From: Aliivibrio sifiae | GTDB taxonomy: Bacteria > Pseudomonadota > Gammaproteobacteria > Enterobacterales > Vibrionaceae | DNA length: 64,000 bases | NCBI RefSeq assembly: GCF_002954715.1 | Contig: NZ_MSCP01000001.1 | Span: 1,149,453-1,213,452, forward strand | Direction: 5' to 3' | Part shown: piece by piece, positions 55,888 through 64,000 of the stretch | How the letters are laid out: the number at the start of each line of letters is the position of its first letter | Position numbering within the stretch: the stretch's first letter is position 1 | The notes under the pieces: model-generated | The model's input: only the letters and a program-made list of their open reading frames with translations | What the model was told of the DNA's origin: nothing | Database searches by the model: none | Made by a program: the position numbers and the translations under genes

Positions 55888-56709
55888 CTAATTATCCCTC
55901 ACTGTTGAAGTTTCATTCTGCTTTCTAAATTGTTCGGGAGTTACACCAGTATGCTTTCGGAACATTTTAATAAAAGAAGACCCTTGGCTATAACCCAGCT
56001 GATACGCTATTTCATTAATGCTTATGGATTCTTTCAATAATGTCATTGCTTTAACTAATTTTGCTCTCTGCCGCCAATCATTAAAGCTCATTTTTAATTC
56101 TTTTTGAAAGCGTCTGGCTAGCGTCCTTTCTGTACTAAACACACGTTTAGCCCAAACAGATAAACTCGAATCATCTTCAGGGTTTTCTTCTAGTTGCGTC
56201 AAAATAGGTGCTAATAACTTATCTTGCGTTGATGGTAAATAAATTTCAATTGGGTTTATTTTTACTAATCTATCCATAAGCACATAGCTAAGGCATTTAT
56301 CTTCTTCTGAGCTCACCATCGTTGTTTTTCGTTCAATCAAGTCATCAATTATTGCCCTTAATAACGGTGTTAATGGGATCATACACGCGTGTTTAGGAAA
56401 CTTTTCGCTCAACTCTGCCGTAATATTAATGGCGCAATATTCAATATCATTCCGATTAAATGCCTGATGATGTTGGTGAGGAGGAGTCCAAATCGTATAG
56501 TTTGCAGGACACACCATTTTCTGTTGATCCACTTCCATTTCTAACACTCCTTGCTTAATTAAATGCAACTGCCCCCAAGAGTGTGAATGCGGTAAGGTTT
56601 CTGTTTTCGCTTCAATAAAAAAATAGTGACAAAAAACATCTGTTGGCAGTGTTTCTGTCAATTTAGGCATGAATTTTTTATCTGTCGTAATCGCTATATC
56701 AGGTGTCAT
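55888..56709 (-). CDS. AraC-family regulator
   Basis: 273 residues. An N-terminal cupin domain (about 25-110, HSHSWGQLHLIKQGVLEMEV, TIWTPPHQHHQAFNR) and a C-terminal double helix-turn-helix (about 170-265, ERTLARRFQKELKMSFNDWRQ and NEIAYQLGYSQGSSFIKMFRK). It is divergent from the EamA gene with only 67 bases between, so it probably controls that transporter. The effector is unknown. Confidence 0.9.
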   Translation of the reverse strand: MTPDIAITTDKKFMPKLTETLPTDVFCHYFFIEAKTETLPHSHSWGQLHLIKQGVLEMEVDQQKMVCPANYTIWTPPHQHHQAFNRNDIEYCAINITAELSEKFPKHACMIPLTPLLRAIIDDLIERKTTMVSSEEDKCLSYVLMDRLVKINPIEIYLPSTQDKLLAPILTQLEENPEDDSSLSVWAKRVFSTERTLARRFQKELKMSFNDWRQRAKLVKAMTLLKESISINEIAYQLGYSQGSSFIKMFRKHTGVTPEQFRKQNETSTVRDN

Positions 56710-56776
56710 AAATGGTATACCACTGCTCTCTGTATTAGTGTGACAATTCTGTTAACTATCAATAACAGAGATAACT

Positions 56777-57685
56777 ATGAATCTATTTTTCCCAATTGTT
56801 GCTGTCTTTATTTGGGCTGCAAACGCAGTAGTAAGCAAATTAGCCACTGGCGCAATAGAGCCCGGAGCCATTGCTTTTTATCGTTGGCTTTTTGCCTTAT
56901 TTATTTTGTTGCCATTTTGCATTAAACCCGTATGGCAACAACGACAATTAATCGTAAGTAACTTAGGCAAGCTCACTGCTCTCGCCTCGCTGGGCATGGT
57001 GTTAAATCAATGTCTTGCTTACTATGCTGCCCACACAACGAGCGCAACAAATATCGCCGTATTTTTATCACTCATGCCACTATTTGGGCTGTTTCTTGCT
57101 GTGCCTTTATTAGGCAACAAGCTAAAAAAACAAGCATTAATTGGTGCCGTTATTTCTCTTTCTGGCTTGGTCTATATGCTCAGTAAAGGTAACCCTACTA
57201 ATTTACTCACAAGCGGAATTCAACAAGGCGACGGTTTAATGTTTATTTCGAGCTTAGCCTACGCCCTTTATTCAATACTGCTGAATAAATGGAAGTTACC
57301 TCTTAAGCCTTGGGCCTCTATTTTTAGCCAAGTCGCAATTGCCACATTACTGCAACTCCCTCTACTCCTTAGCAGTGACTCTTATGTAATTACTACAGAT
57401 GCTTTGCCTATGGTTCTGTTTGCTGCTGCATTTGCTTCTGTATTAGCTCCGTGGTTTTGGTTAAAAGGAGTTCAGCGAATTGGAGCGCCTCAAGCCACCT
57501 TATTTATGAACCTAGTTCCGGTATTTACAGTAGCAATTAGTCTTGTCTTTTTAGGGCAATCACCCACCATATATCACCTCATTGGTGGGAGTTTTGTCTT
57601 TATCGGTTTATTACTCGCTCAAGTGAAAATCTTTCCTCTTCGAATGGGTATTAATCCGAATATAATCAAGACATCGAAAAGCTAG
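56777..57685 (+). CDS. EamA (DMT) family transporter
   Basis: 302 residues with ten transmembrane helices in two EamA repeats (about 1-135 and 150-290). Members export or import amino acids, sugars or other metabolites. The AraC gene alongside is the likely regulator. The substrate is not readable. Confidence 0.88.
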   Translation: MNLFFPIVAVFIWAANAVVSKLATGAIEPGAIAFYRWLFALFILLPFCIKPVWQQRQLIVSNLGKLTALASLGMVLNQCLAYYAAHTTSATNIAVFLSLMPLFGLFLAVPLLGNKLKKQALIGAVISLSGLVYMLSKGNPTNLLTSGIQQGDGLMFISSLAYALYSILLNKWKLPLKPWASIFSQVAIATLLQLPLLLSSDSYVITTDALPMVLFAAAFASVLAPWFWLKGVQRIGAPQATLFMNLVPVFTVAISLVFLGQSPTIYHLIGGSFVFIGLLLAQVKIFPLRMGINPNIIKTSKS

Positions 57686-57727
57686 TACCAGTCACGATAT
57701 TTTCACTCATTCTTTAGTTATAAAAAA

Positions 57728-57752
57728 AGCCGATAACATTATCGGCTCTTTC
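57728..57752. terminator. Terminator between EamA gene and manA
   Basis: Stem AGCCGAT / ATCGGCT with a six-base loop, A-run before and CTTTCTTCT after; serves both converging genes. Confidence 0.85.
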
Positions 57753-57754
57753 TT

Positions 57755-58861
57755 CTATTTAGATTCAAAAGCCCGAACTAATAATCCATCACCAGATACC
57801 TGATAAGCACCTGATTCAATGAATAATGATTGCCCAGCTAACAACACAGTGTCATTAAATTTAACTCGTCCTTTGGCAACCAATAAAATTGAACGAGACG
57901 TCACCATTAAAGATTGTTCATGCTCAGTGACTTGGCATAATGCTAACCCGAAATCAGTCTCTGTTGGCTGCAATATTTGTTCTGACTCAACAAGCATTGG
58001 AGTTAACTTTTCAGGAGTAAACGAAGTAAATTGAGTACAGGCCATTAACTCAGCGGTATCAATATATTTTGGAGTAAGCCCTGCTCGTAATACATTATCT
58101 GAACAACCCATCAACTCAATACAAGTACCCTTTGTATACGCATGGATAGTACCTGCCGGTAAGTACATCGCTTCACCAGGCTCTAAAGTTAAACAATTCA
58201 TATAAAGCGGCGCTAATACCCCGATATTACTTGGATAATAATGTGCAAGCTCAACCAATTGCTGCCACATTGAATCATTGTGACCAATCCCAATAGATAA
58301 TGCCTGCGCAATAATATGTTGCTTATCTTCTGGTGCTAATTGCAACAGTGATAATAATAATGTCTGATGATTAAATGCGTCACTTTGTAAGATAGCGTTT
58401 AATGCATCTGACTGAATTAAATTAAGATTATCAGTAATATCTTCTAACCTTTTAAATCCCACCATAATTTTAAAAGGTGACAACGCCATGACCATTTCAG
58501 GTTTCGCGTAAGCGTCTTTATAATTTCGGTGTGGTGCATCTAAAGGAATGTGCTGTGCATTTTCACGCTCAAAACCTTCTTTCGCTTGAGTATTATTCGG
58601 ATGAACCTGAAGAGATAAAGGCTGAGAGGCACTCAATACTTTAAACAAAAAATTCAGAGGTTTTTGCTCTAAAAACTTATCTAATGTTTGCCAAGAATTG
58701 TCATCAAGTTGAACTTTAGAAGGCAACGATGGATGCCCACCAAACCATAATTCAGCCAGTGGTTTATCATCTTGGATTGGAAGTCCAAACAGCCCATAAA
58801 GTAGATGAGATCCCCATTGGTAATGACGCTGCCCTGCTTTAACGGTATATACACTATTCAT
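57755..58861 (-). CDS. manA: Mannose-6-phosphate isomerase, class I
   Basis: 368 residues. Zinc-site motifs of type I phosphomannose isomerases: LQVHPNNTQAKEGF, the Glu and His of GEAMYLPAGTIHAYTKG, and CSDNVLRAGLTPKYID. It turns mannose-6-P into fructose-6-P. Its ATG overlaps the malY stop by four bases, so it is the third gene of malX-malY-manA; E. coli has no manA there. Confidence 0.95.
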   Translation of the reverse strand: MNSVYTVKAGQRHYQWGSHLLYGLFGLPIQDDKPLAELWFGGHPSLPSKVQLDDNSWQTLDKFLEQKPLNFLFKVLSASQPLSLQVHPNNTQAKEGFERENAQHIPLDAPHRNYKDAYAKPEMVMALSPFKIMVGFKRLEDITDNLNLIQSDALNAILQSDAFNHQTLLLSLLQLAPEDKQHIIAQALSIGIGHNDSMWQQLVELAHYYPSNIGVLAPLYMNCLTLEPGEAMYLPAGTIHAYTKGTCIELMGCSDNVLRAGLTPKYIDTAELMACTQFTSFTPEKLTPMLVESEQILQPTETDFGLALCQVTEHEQSLMVTSRSILLVAKGRVKFNDTVLLAGQSLFIESGAYQVSGDGLLVRAFESK

Positions 58862-60030
58862 AAAGATAACTCTTTAATTGCAAAAATAAGAGCCGTTAAT
58901 CCTTGCTCTACTTTTATGCGCGGACAACCTAGGTTAAGCCTTACAAAACCTTTCCCTGCAATCCCATAAGTACTGCCTTGCATGATGGCAACTTTATGGC
59001 TCTTAATTAAGCACTGATTTAAAGCATCCATATCTAACGATAAAGAAGAAAGATCAATCCATGCAAGGTACGTTGAATCAGGAATTTGATAACCAATACT
59101 TGGTAACTCTTTCGCCAACATCTCTTGAACATAACGATGATTTTCATATAAGTACGATTTCAGTTCATCAAGCCAAGGACCACCTTCTTGATAAGCGGCC
59201 ATTAAACCAATAACACCAAGAATAGAAGGAGAAGAAAGGCCATCCACTTGTTTAAGGTTAAATAAGTAATTCTCTCTTGCGATGTCATCAGTAATAAATG
59301 CATAAGAGCCGTTAAGTGCCGGAATATTGAATGACTTTGATGCTGAGCTGACTAAAGCCCAACGAGTCCCCATACCAAACCCTTGCCAAGGCGTATGAGG
59401 TTTAAAACAGATATCCATGTGGATCTCATCGCTAATAACAGCAACATGATACTTTTCACAAAGAACTGCCATGCGTTTCAACTCTTCATAACTCCAGACT
59501 TTACCTGTCGGATTATGAGGGCTACAAAGCAATAAAATCGTGTTATTAGGATCAGATAATTGAGCTTCAAATACATTCCAATCAATTTGATAACCATCTG
59601 AAGAAGGGGATAATTGATTTGGAATAATCGTTCGTTCTAACCCTAAAATCATTTTATCAAAGGCATCATAAGCAGGAGTATGAATAATAATACCTTCACC
59701 TGCACTGCTCCATTGACGGATCAACTGCGAAATAATGTAAATAACAGATGGCCCATAAACAAGATGGTTACCATCAAGCTCAGCATTAAAACGGTGCTTA
59801 AACCAATCCGTAATCGCCCCTTTAAAATCGCTGTGATCCCAACGGCTATAACCAAATACAGGATGTTCCATTCGTGATTTTAGTGCATTCATAACCACAG
59901 GTGGCGCAGCAAAATCCATATCTGATATTGTAAACGGTAAAAGATCGGCCTCACCGAAGCGATCAGCAACGTAATCCCATTGAGTGCAGTAACTGCCTTT
60001 ACGATTGATTTGCTCAGAGAAAGTAAACAT
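58858..60030 (-). CDS. malY: MalY-type pyridoxal-phosphate C-S lyase
   Basis: 390 residues, same length as E. coli MalY. PLP Lys232 in SSASKSFNIPAL, Asn in SPHNPTGKVWS, Asp in VISDEIHMDI, Arg in GFVRLNLGCPR. MalY is a cystathionine beta-lyase that in E. coli also damps MalT. It is coupled to manA and lies 81 bases after malX. It is related to the protein at 54635. Confidence 0.92.
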   Translation of the reverse strand: MFTFSEQINRKGSYCTQWDYVADRFGEADLLPFTISDMDFAAPPVVMNALKSRMEHPVFGYSRWDHSDFKGAITDWFKHRFNAELDGNHLVYGPSVIYIISQLIRQWSSAGEGIIIHTPAYDAFDKMILGLERTIIPNQLSPSSDGYQIDWNVFEAQLSDPNNTILLLCSPHNPTGKVWSYEELKRMAVLCEKYHVAVISDEIHMDICFKPHTPWQGFGMGTRWALVSSASKSFNIPALNGSYAFITDDIARENYLFNLKQVDGLSSPSILGVIGLMAAYQEGGPWLDELKSYLYENHRYVQEMLAKELPSIGYQIPDSTYLAWIDLSSLSLDMDALNQCLIKSHKVAIMQGSTYGIAGKGFVRLNLGCPRIKVEQGLTALIFAIKELSL

Positions 60031-60111
60031 AGCGACTCCAAAAGCTCATTTCTATAAGATTAAAATACGAAGGATGTGAAAAAGGTGGAGAGAACCTCCA
60101 CCTATTAGCGA

Positions 60112-61689
60112 TTAAGCTGTTGCTGACATTAAGGATTGCATTTCATTTTTTACAATATGAACTTGCGCGCCAATAACAACCTGTAAGCTATGTTCATCAA
60201 GCTTAACGACACCAAGAGCGCCATACAGTTTTAACTGAGCATCATCAACCAAACTCATGTCTTCAACCGTCATACGTAAACGTGTAATACAGTTATCTAA
60301 TGACGTGATATTCTCTGCACCACCAAGTGCTGCAAGGATAAGTTTTCCTTTACCACCAGCTGTTGCAATAATTGCCGCTTCTTCTTTAGACATCGCAACG
60401 TCTTCCGCTTCACGGCCTGGAGTTTTAAGGTTGAACTTAAGAATCGCAAACTTAAACACAAAGTAATAAACCGCGAACCAAACACCTGCAACCACAGGAA
60501 CTAGATACCATTTAGTAGACAGACCTTGAAGCACACCAAAGACTAAGAAATCAATAATATTGCCATCGGTGTTACCAATAGTAACGTCTAGCATTCCCAT
60601 AATCATGAAACCAAGACCAGTTAAAATTGCGTGGATAAAATACAAAACTGGAGCAACGAATAGGAATAAGAATTCAAGCGGTTCAGTGATACCACCAACA
60701 ATACAAGCAACCACTCCTGAAACTAATAACGCTTTAATCTTGCTGCGGTTTTCAACTTTAGCACAGTGGTACATAGCCAAAGCTGCACCAGGAAGGCCAC
60801 CCAAGAACGCAGGCATTTTGCCTTGAGATAAGAAAGCAGTAACTGATGGAGTAAAGCCTTGAGTTTCAGAACAAGAAAGCTCTGAGTAGAAAATGTTTAA
60901 TGCGCCAGATACCGTATCACCACACACTTCCATAGTGCCGCCCGCTTCAGTAAAACGAATAAGCGCAACTAAAATATGATGAAGACCAATAGGTAAAAGT
61001 AGACGTTCGCTCATGCCAAATAAGAAAGGACCAAAATCACCTGCACCAGCAATAACGTGACCAATGCCGTTAATACCTGCCGCAAAGTAAGGCCAAATAA
61101 AAGGAACCAATAAACCAACAACACCTAACGTAATCGTTGAAATAATAGGAACAAAGCGAGCACCACCAAAGAAAGCTAATGCATCAGGCATCTTAAACGT
61201 ATAGAAGCGAACATGCAGCTTAGCAACGATAATACCAACGATAACCGCACCTAAAATACCAGTATCAATCGATTCGGTTCCTAAGATAGATTTTACACCG
61301 TAAGCTTCACGTAACACTTCATTATCAAGTACACCATTCACCGTTAGGTAAAAGTTAACCGCTAAATTTAGTGCAGCGTAACCAACCAAACCAGAAAATG
61401 CAGCTACCCCTTTCTCTTCACGAGCAAGACCCATAGGGATGGCAATTGCAAACATGACAGGAAGATAAATAAAGGCAACTAAACCAATCTTTGTCATCCA
61501 TATAAATAAATATTGGAAAACAACATTATCAAAAAATGGCATTGCCTCTTTTAATGCAGCACTTGAGAAAGAGCTACCAATACCAAGTAATATCCCTGAG
61601 AATGCAAGTAAAGCAACAGGTACCATGAAGGTTTTTCCTAAGCTTTGTAAGAATTCCCATAAAGTCGTTTTATTCGCTTTTTGCTGCAT
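60112..61689 (-). CDS. malX: PTS glucose/maltose-type EIICB component MalX
   Basis: 525 residues. EIIC membrane domain (about 1-400, ten or so helices, with GGITEPLEFLFLFVAP substrate motif) and a C-terminal EIIB domain with phospho-Cys467 in SLDNCITRLRM. No EIIA domain, so it must use the Crr-type EIIA. It takes up and phosphorylates a hexose-type sugar. Its place in front of malY-manA and opposite malI, with MalI operators between, fixes the name; manA in the operon suggests mannose or a mannose-yielding sugar may be the substrate. Confidence 0.93.
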   Translation of the reverse strand: MQQKANKTTLWEFLQSLGKTFMVPVALLAFSGILLGIGSSFSSAALKEAMPFFDNVVFQYLFIWMTKIGLVAFIYLPVMFAIAIPMGLAREEKGVAAFSGLVGYAALNLAVNFYLTVNGVLDNEVLREAYGVKSILGTESIDTGILGAVIVGIIVAKLHVRFYTFKMPDALAFFGGARFVPIISTITLGVVGLLVPFIWPYFAAGINGIGHVIAGAGDFGPFLFGMSERLLLPIGLHHILVALIRFTEAGGTMEVCGDTVSGALNIFYSELSCSETQGFTPSVTAFLSQGKMPAFLGGLPGAALAMYHCAKVENRSKIKALLVSGVVACIVGGITEPLEFLFLFVAPVLYFIHAILTGLGFMIMGMLDVTIGNTDGNIIDFLVFGVLQGLSTKWYLVPVVAGVWFAVYYFVFKFAILKFNLKTPGREAEDVAMSKEEAAIIATAGGKGKLILAALGGAENITSLDNCITRLRMTVEDMSLVDDAQLKLYGALGVVKLDEHSLQVVIGAQVHIVKNEMQSLMSATA

Positions 61690-61731
61690 AAAATATCCTT
61701 AATTGATCACTTAAAATAAATACCGTTGAGT

Positions 61732-61759
61732 AATTTAAACATCTTCATTGGTTTAAATT
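61732..61759. promoter_or_regulatory. Inverted repeat in the malX leader
   Basis: Perfect nine-base arms AATTTAAAC / GTTTAAATT with a ten-base loop, 43-70 bases before the malX start on the minus strand. Could be a leader hairpin or a protein site. Confidence 0.4.
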
Positions 61760-61799
61760 TCCTCTTAATCTTGGTCACACAATACACCTGATAAATACT

Positions 61800-61815
61800 G
61801 GTAAAACGTTTTACC
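61800..61815. promoter_or_regulatory. MalI operator, malX-proximal
   Basis: GGTAAAACGTTTTACC, a perfect 16-base palindrome that differs from the E. coli MalI operator GATAAAACGTTTTATC only by A-to-G/T-to-C at the second and fifteenth bases. It lies 111 bases before the malX start. Confidence 0.9.
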
Positions 61816-61823
61816 AATAATCT

Positions 61824-61839
61824 TGTGCGAGTGATCACG
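61824..61839. promoter_or_regulatory. CRP-like site between malX and malI
   Basis: TGTGCGAGTGATCACG matches TGTGA-N6-TCACA at eight of ten positions with the right spacing. E. coli malI-malXY is also under CRP. It lies between the two MalI operators. Confidence 0.65.
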
Positions 61840-61898
61840 ATCTTTTTCCATTCGATTGATAATTACGCTAGAATGGCGGTAATAAATGTGTTTTATTA

Positions 61899-61914
61899 GG
61901 TAAAACGTTTTATC
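61899..61914. promoter_or_regulatory. MalI operator, malI-proximal
   Basis: GGTAAAACGTTTTATC, one base from the E. coli MalI operator. It lies 23 bases before the malI start, where MalI would repress its own gene. The centres of the two operators are 99 bases apart. Confidence 0.9.
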
Positions 61915-61936
61915 TAATCGTGGTAAAAGAAGTGCT

Positions 61937-62959
61937 ATGACAAACAAAAAAGCAAATATTAAGGATGTTGCAAAACGCGCTGGCGTCTCAGTAACAACCG
62001 TATCAATGGCACTGAGCGATAAAGGACGGATCTCACCTGAAACCATTCAAAAAGTAAATCAAGCAGTACAAGAGCTTGGTTACATTAAAAACCGTACGGC
62101 CTCTAATTTACGCTCAAAACAGTCATTATTAATTGGATTGATCCTAAGAGACATTAGTGATCCCTATTATGCTGAAATTGCGGCAGGGTTAAGTGAAGTA
62201 TTAGAAGAAAAAGGTTATATGCTTTTTCTTACTCAATCAGGCACAAATCAAGATAAGTTTGATCAATGCATTGAAACCATGGTCGCTCAAGATGTTGGTG
62301 GGATTGTATTTTGCCCTATCCGTGACATTGGCGTTCCTAATGTCCAAAAAATACAAGATTTAAATTTACCGATAGTGTGTGTAGCTCGAGCAAAAGTAGG
62401 ACAACAAATTGACTTTGTTGGGCCAGACAATATGCAAGCAGCCAAAATTGCTACAGAGTATTTGATTAAACAAGGACACCGTCAAATTGCTTACGTTGGC
62501 GGCCAAAGTGATTCATTAAGCAGAGCAGAACGTTTAGGGGGTTATTGCAGTACACTAATGCAGTTTGGTTTACCCTTTAAGCCTGAATGGGTAGTAGAGT
62601 GTGATAAGAGTCAAACTGCTGCTGCAGAAGCTGTAAATCAACTAATTAATAAAAACCCAAAAATAACAGCAATACTTTGCCATTATTCATCAACCGCGTT
62701 TGGCGCTGTATACGGTGTTAATCGATCTAACCGCAGTGTGGGTAACGATAATTATATTGGGCAACAAATCGCTATCATTGGGTTTGATGATGTGCCTGAA
62801 GCTGAATTAATTCAACCATCACTCACCTTTGTCTCTTCCCCTATCCGTGACATTGGCCGCCAAGCTGGACATAGATTAATTCATCAAATCAACAATAAAG
62901 ACAGCGCACCTCAAAGTCTGATTTTAAACCCAGAATTAATTGCCCGTGATTCAGCTTAA
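61937..62959 (+). CDS. malI: LacI-family repressor MalI
   Basis: 340 residues. DNA-binding head NIKDVAKRAGVSVTTVSMALSDKGRISPETIQKV with the MalI-type recognition helix, hinge RTASNLRSKQ, and a core with IGFDDVPEAELIQPSLTFV. It is divergent from malX with a matching operator pair. Its inducer in E. coli is also unknown. Confidence 0.92.
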   Translation: MTNKKANIKDVAKRAGVSVTTVSMALSDKGRISPETIQKVNQAVQELGYIKNRTASNLRSKQSLLIGLILRDISDPYYAEIAAGLSEVLEEKGYMLFLTQSGTNQDKFDQCIETMVAQDVGGIVFCPIRDIGVPNVQKIQDLNLPIVCVARAKVGQQIDFVGPDNMQAAKIATEYLIKQGHRQIAYVGGQSDSLSRAERLGGYCSTLMQFGLPFKPEWVVECDKSQTAAAEAVNQLINKNPKITAILCHYSSTAFGAVYGVNRSNRSVGNDNYIGQQIAIIGFDDVPEAELIQPSLTFVSSPIRDIGRQAGHRLIHQINNKDSAPQSLILNPELIARDSA

Positions 62960-63003
62960 TTACCTGTTTTAATAAATAAAAACCACAGATAGAAGAAAAA
63001 ACA

Positions 63004-63036
63004 TTTGGGTTAGTAATATATAATTACAAGCCCAAA
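63004..63036 (-). terminator. Terminator of the second EamA gene (and malI side)
   Basis: Arms TTTGGG / CCCAAA with an inner GTAAT / ATTAC pair; on the minus strand it is followed by TGTTTTTTC, so it ends the EamA transcript starting at 63918. Confidence 0.78.
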
Positions 63037-63045
63037 CATCTGATA

Positions 63046-63918
63046 CTACGACCGCAGCTTATGTCTCACTTGGCTAAAGCGATAGAAAACCAAAGACAGA
63101 AGCAATAAACCACAGCCAATCAGTTTATTTAACGGCATGGATTCATCATATATCCAAACACTCAGCAGCATGGTCCAAATAGGTTCAAGTAACATTAAGA
63201 TCGCTGCATTAGTTGGGGTTACCCACTTTTGTCCTATCGTTTGCAATAAATAACGTAAACTGGTTGCCAGTAACACACTTAGTAACACCCACTTCCACGT
63301 AACTAAGCTCACCTCTTGTGGCCATGTTTCTAAAAACAGTGATAACACCACACCTAAACAACCAACCATGAATAATTGCAATGTCGTTAATAAAATGGGC
63401 GGCAAGCTTGCTGAGTATTTACTGTTAAAATTAAAATGCGTCGCAAGCCCTACTGCTGCAAAAATAAACCATAGTTGACTTGCCGATACATTCCAACCGT
63501 CGTTCCATGCCAATAAAAACAAACCAGAAACCGCAACGGGTAAAGATAACCAAAATGCTCTTGGTGGCCTATTGCCAAATAACGGCCAAGCAAGTAAAGG
63601 AACAAACAGCATAGAGAGGCTCATAATAAACGCCCCTTCACCTAAAGTGTCGCTGATTGATATTGCATGGATCCAACAGAATAAAGCGGCAGAAAGCAAT
63701 ACACCAACCCCCATTGAACGAACACAATCTTGCCATAAGGCTTTTTTCAATGCGCCAAAGCAAAATGGCAATAAACACAATGAAGCCAGAATAAAGCGAA
63801 TACCAATAAAACCAAACGGAGGTAACTCTTGAATTGCTTGTTTAGAAAATACCCACCCAGCACCAGCCAAAAGAGTGGTTATAATTAAAATAGGCTCTGC
63901 ACGGAATTTAGTTAGCAT
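63046..63918 (-). CDS. EamA (DMT) family transporter
   Basis: 290 residues with ten transmembrane helices in two EamA repeats; opening FRAEPILIITTLLAGAGWVFSKQAIQELPPFGFIGIRF is typical. A metabolite exporter by family; substrate unknown. No linked regulator, unlike the EamA gene at 56777. Confidence 0.87.
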   Translation of the reverse strand: MLTKFRAEPILIITTLLAGAGWVFSKQAIQELPPFGFIGIRFILASLCLLPFCFGALKKALWQDCVRSMGVGVLLSAALFCWIHAISISDTLGEGAFIMSLSMLFVPLLAWPLFGNRPPRAFWLSLPVAVSGLFLLAWNDGWNVSASQLWFIFAAVGLATHFNFNSKYSASLPPILLTTLQLFMVGCLGVVLSLFLETWPQEVSLVTWKWVLLSVLLATSLRYLLQTIGQKWVTPTNAAILMLLEPIWTMLLSVWIYDESMPLNKLIGCGLLLLSLVFYRFSQVRHKLRS

Positions 63919-63953
63919 AAAAGGGCTTAATAGTAATGATGAGGAAAATAAAA

Positions 63954-63990
63954 AAAGAGCATATTGTGATTACAACCAACATGCTCTTTT
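63954..63990. terminator. Hairpin terminator near the window end
   Basis: Arms AAAGAGCATATTG / CAACATGCTCTTT (one mismatch) with a loop of about ten bases, T-run on both strands. It lies upstream of the EamA start, so it probably ends a gene coming from beyond the window. Confidence 0.75.
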
Positions 63991-64000
63991 ATGCTAAATA

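Noticed and set aside
1-64000. CRISPR arrays, integron (VCR/attC) cassettes, insertion sequences, tRNA or rRNA genes
   Set aside because: No spaced direct repeats, attC-like palindrome series, transposase motifs or cloverleaf sequences were seen on reading both strands.

Overview
This window looks like the replication-terminus region of chromosome I of a Vibrionaceae member, most probably Aliivibrio (Vibrio) fischeri or a close relative. The base composition is AT-rich and the gene order is typically Vibrio: cbb3 oxidase, NosP/NahK, matP-ycbZ-fabA-rmf, uup-rlmL-zapC-pyrD, gdh-pepN, prc-proQ-msrC, letAB-rsmF. A 330-residue periplasmic class II cyclic-nucleotide phosphodiesterase (cpdP) is a gene first characterised in V. 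fischeri. A 28-bp sequence with both XerC/XerD arms of a Vibrio dif site lies at 6709-6736, and a perfect matS site lies about 1 kb away at 5752. From dif to about 31.7 kb most genes are on the minus strand, as expected for the leading strand of a fork running leftward to dif.

Layout. (1) 1-6561: the ccoNOQP operon (minus, ccoP cut by the window edge) faces away from a small membrane-anchored protein and the nitric-oxide-sensing pair nosP-nahK. (2) 6562-6926: the dif site. (3) 6927-10749: yceB-like lipoprotein, matP, ycbZ (Lon-like protease), fabA with a FabR-type operator, and rmf. (4) 10947-31746: mostly minus-strand housekeeping genes: DUF3466 protein, uup, glutaredoxin-like protein, rlmL, zapC, pyrD, NAD-glutamate dehydrogenase, DUF2835 protein, pepN, an exported protein of unknown function, prc, proQ, msrC. 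(5) 31832-40329: an ABC exporter in a row with letA-letB, then rsmF and a ThrE-type exporter. (6) 40411-43774: efpL, a TSUP permease, a PheC-like periplasmic protein, a TVP38 membrane protein.

(7) 43091-46094 is a compact stress-type regulon. A TetR repressor is followed by a VOC (glyoxalase-fold) protein, divergent from a DUF417 (RclC-like) membrane protein. A two-domain thioredoxin-fold/glutaredoxin protein with a TVP38 protein lies next door. Three copies of one dyad operator sit in their promoters, and two of those promoters have the same architecture base for base. (8) 46207-50676: yciA, a lipoprotein amidohydrolase, an RCC1-repeat lipoprotein, a tiny basic protein. (9) 50816-55807: cpdP, divergent from a GalR-like repressor, then an NhaC-family antiporter and a PatB/MalY C-S lyase behind a GalR-type operator. 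The antiporter gene is split in two by an 11-bp tandem duplication. (10) 55888-57685: an AraC regulator divergent from an EamA transporter. (11) 57755-62959: malX-malY-manA divergent from malI, with two MalI operators and a CRP-like site between them. (12) 63046-63918: a second EamA transporter.

No tRNA, rRNA, insertion sequence, prophage, integron cassette or CRISPR array was seen. The least expected items are the dif/matS sites, the three-operator TetR regulon, the duplication-split nhaC, and the small Cys/Met-rich protein between the oxidase operon and nosP.
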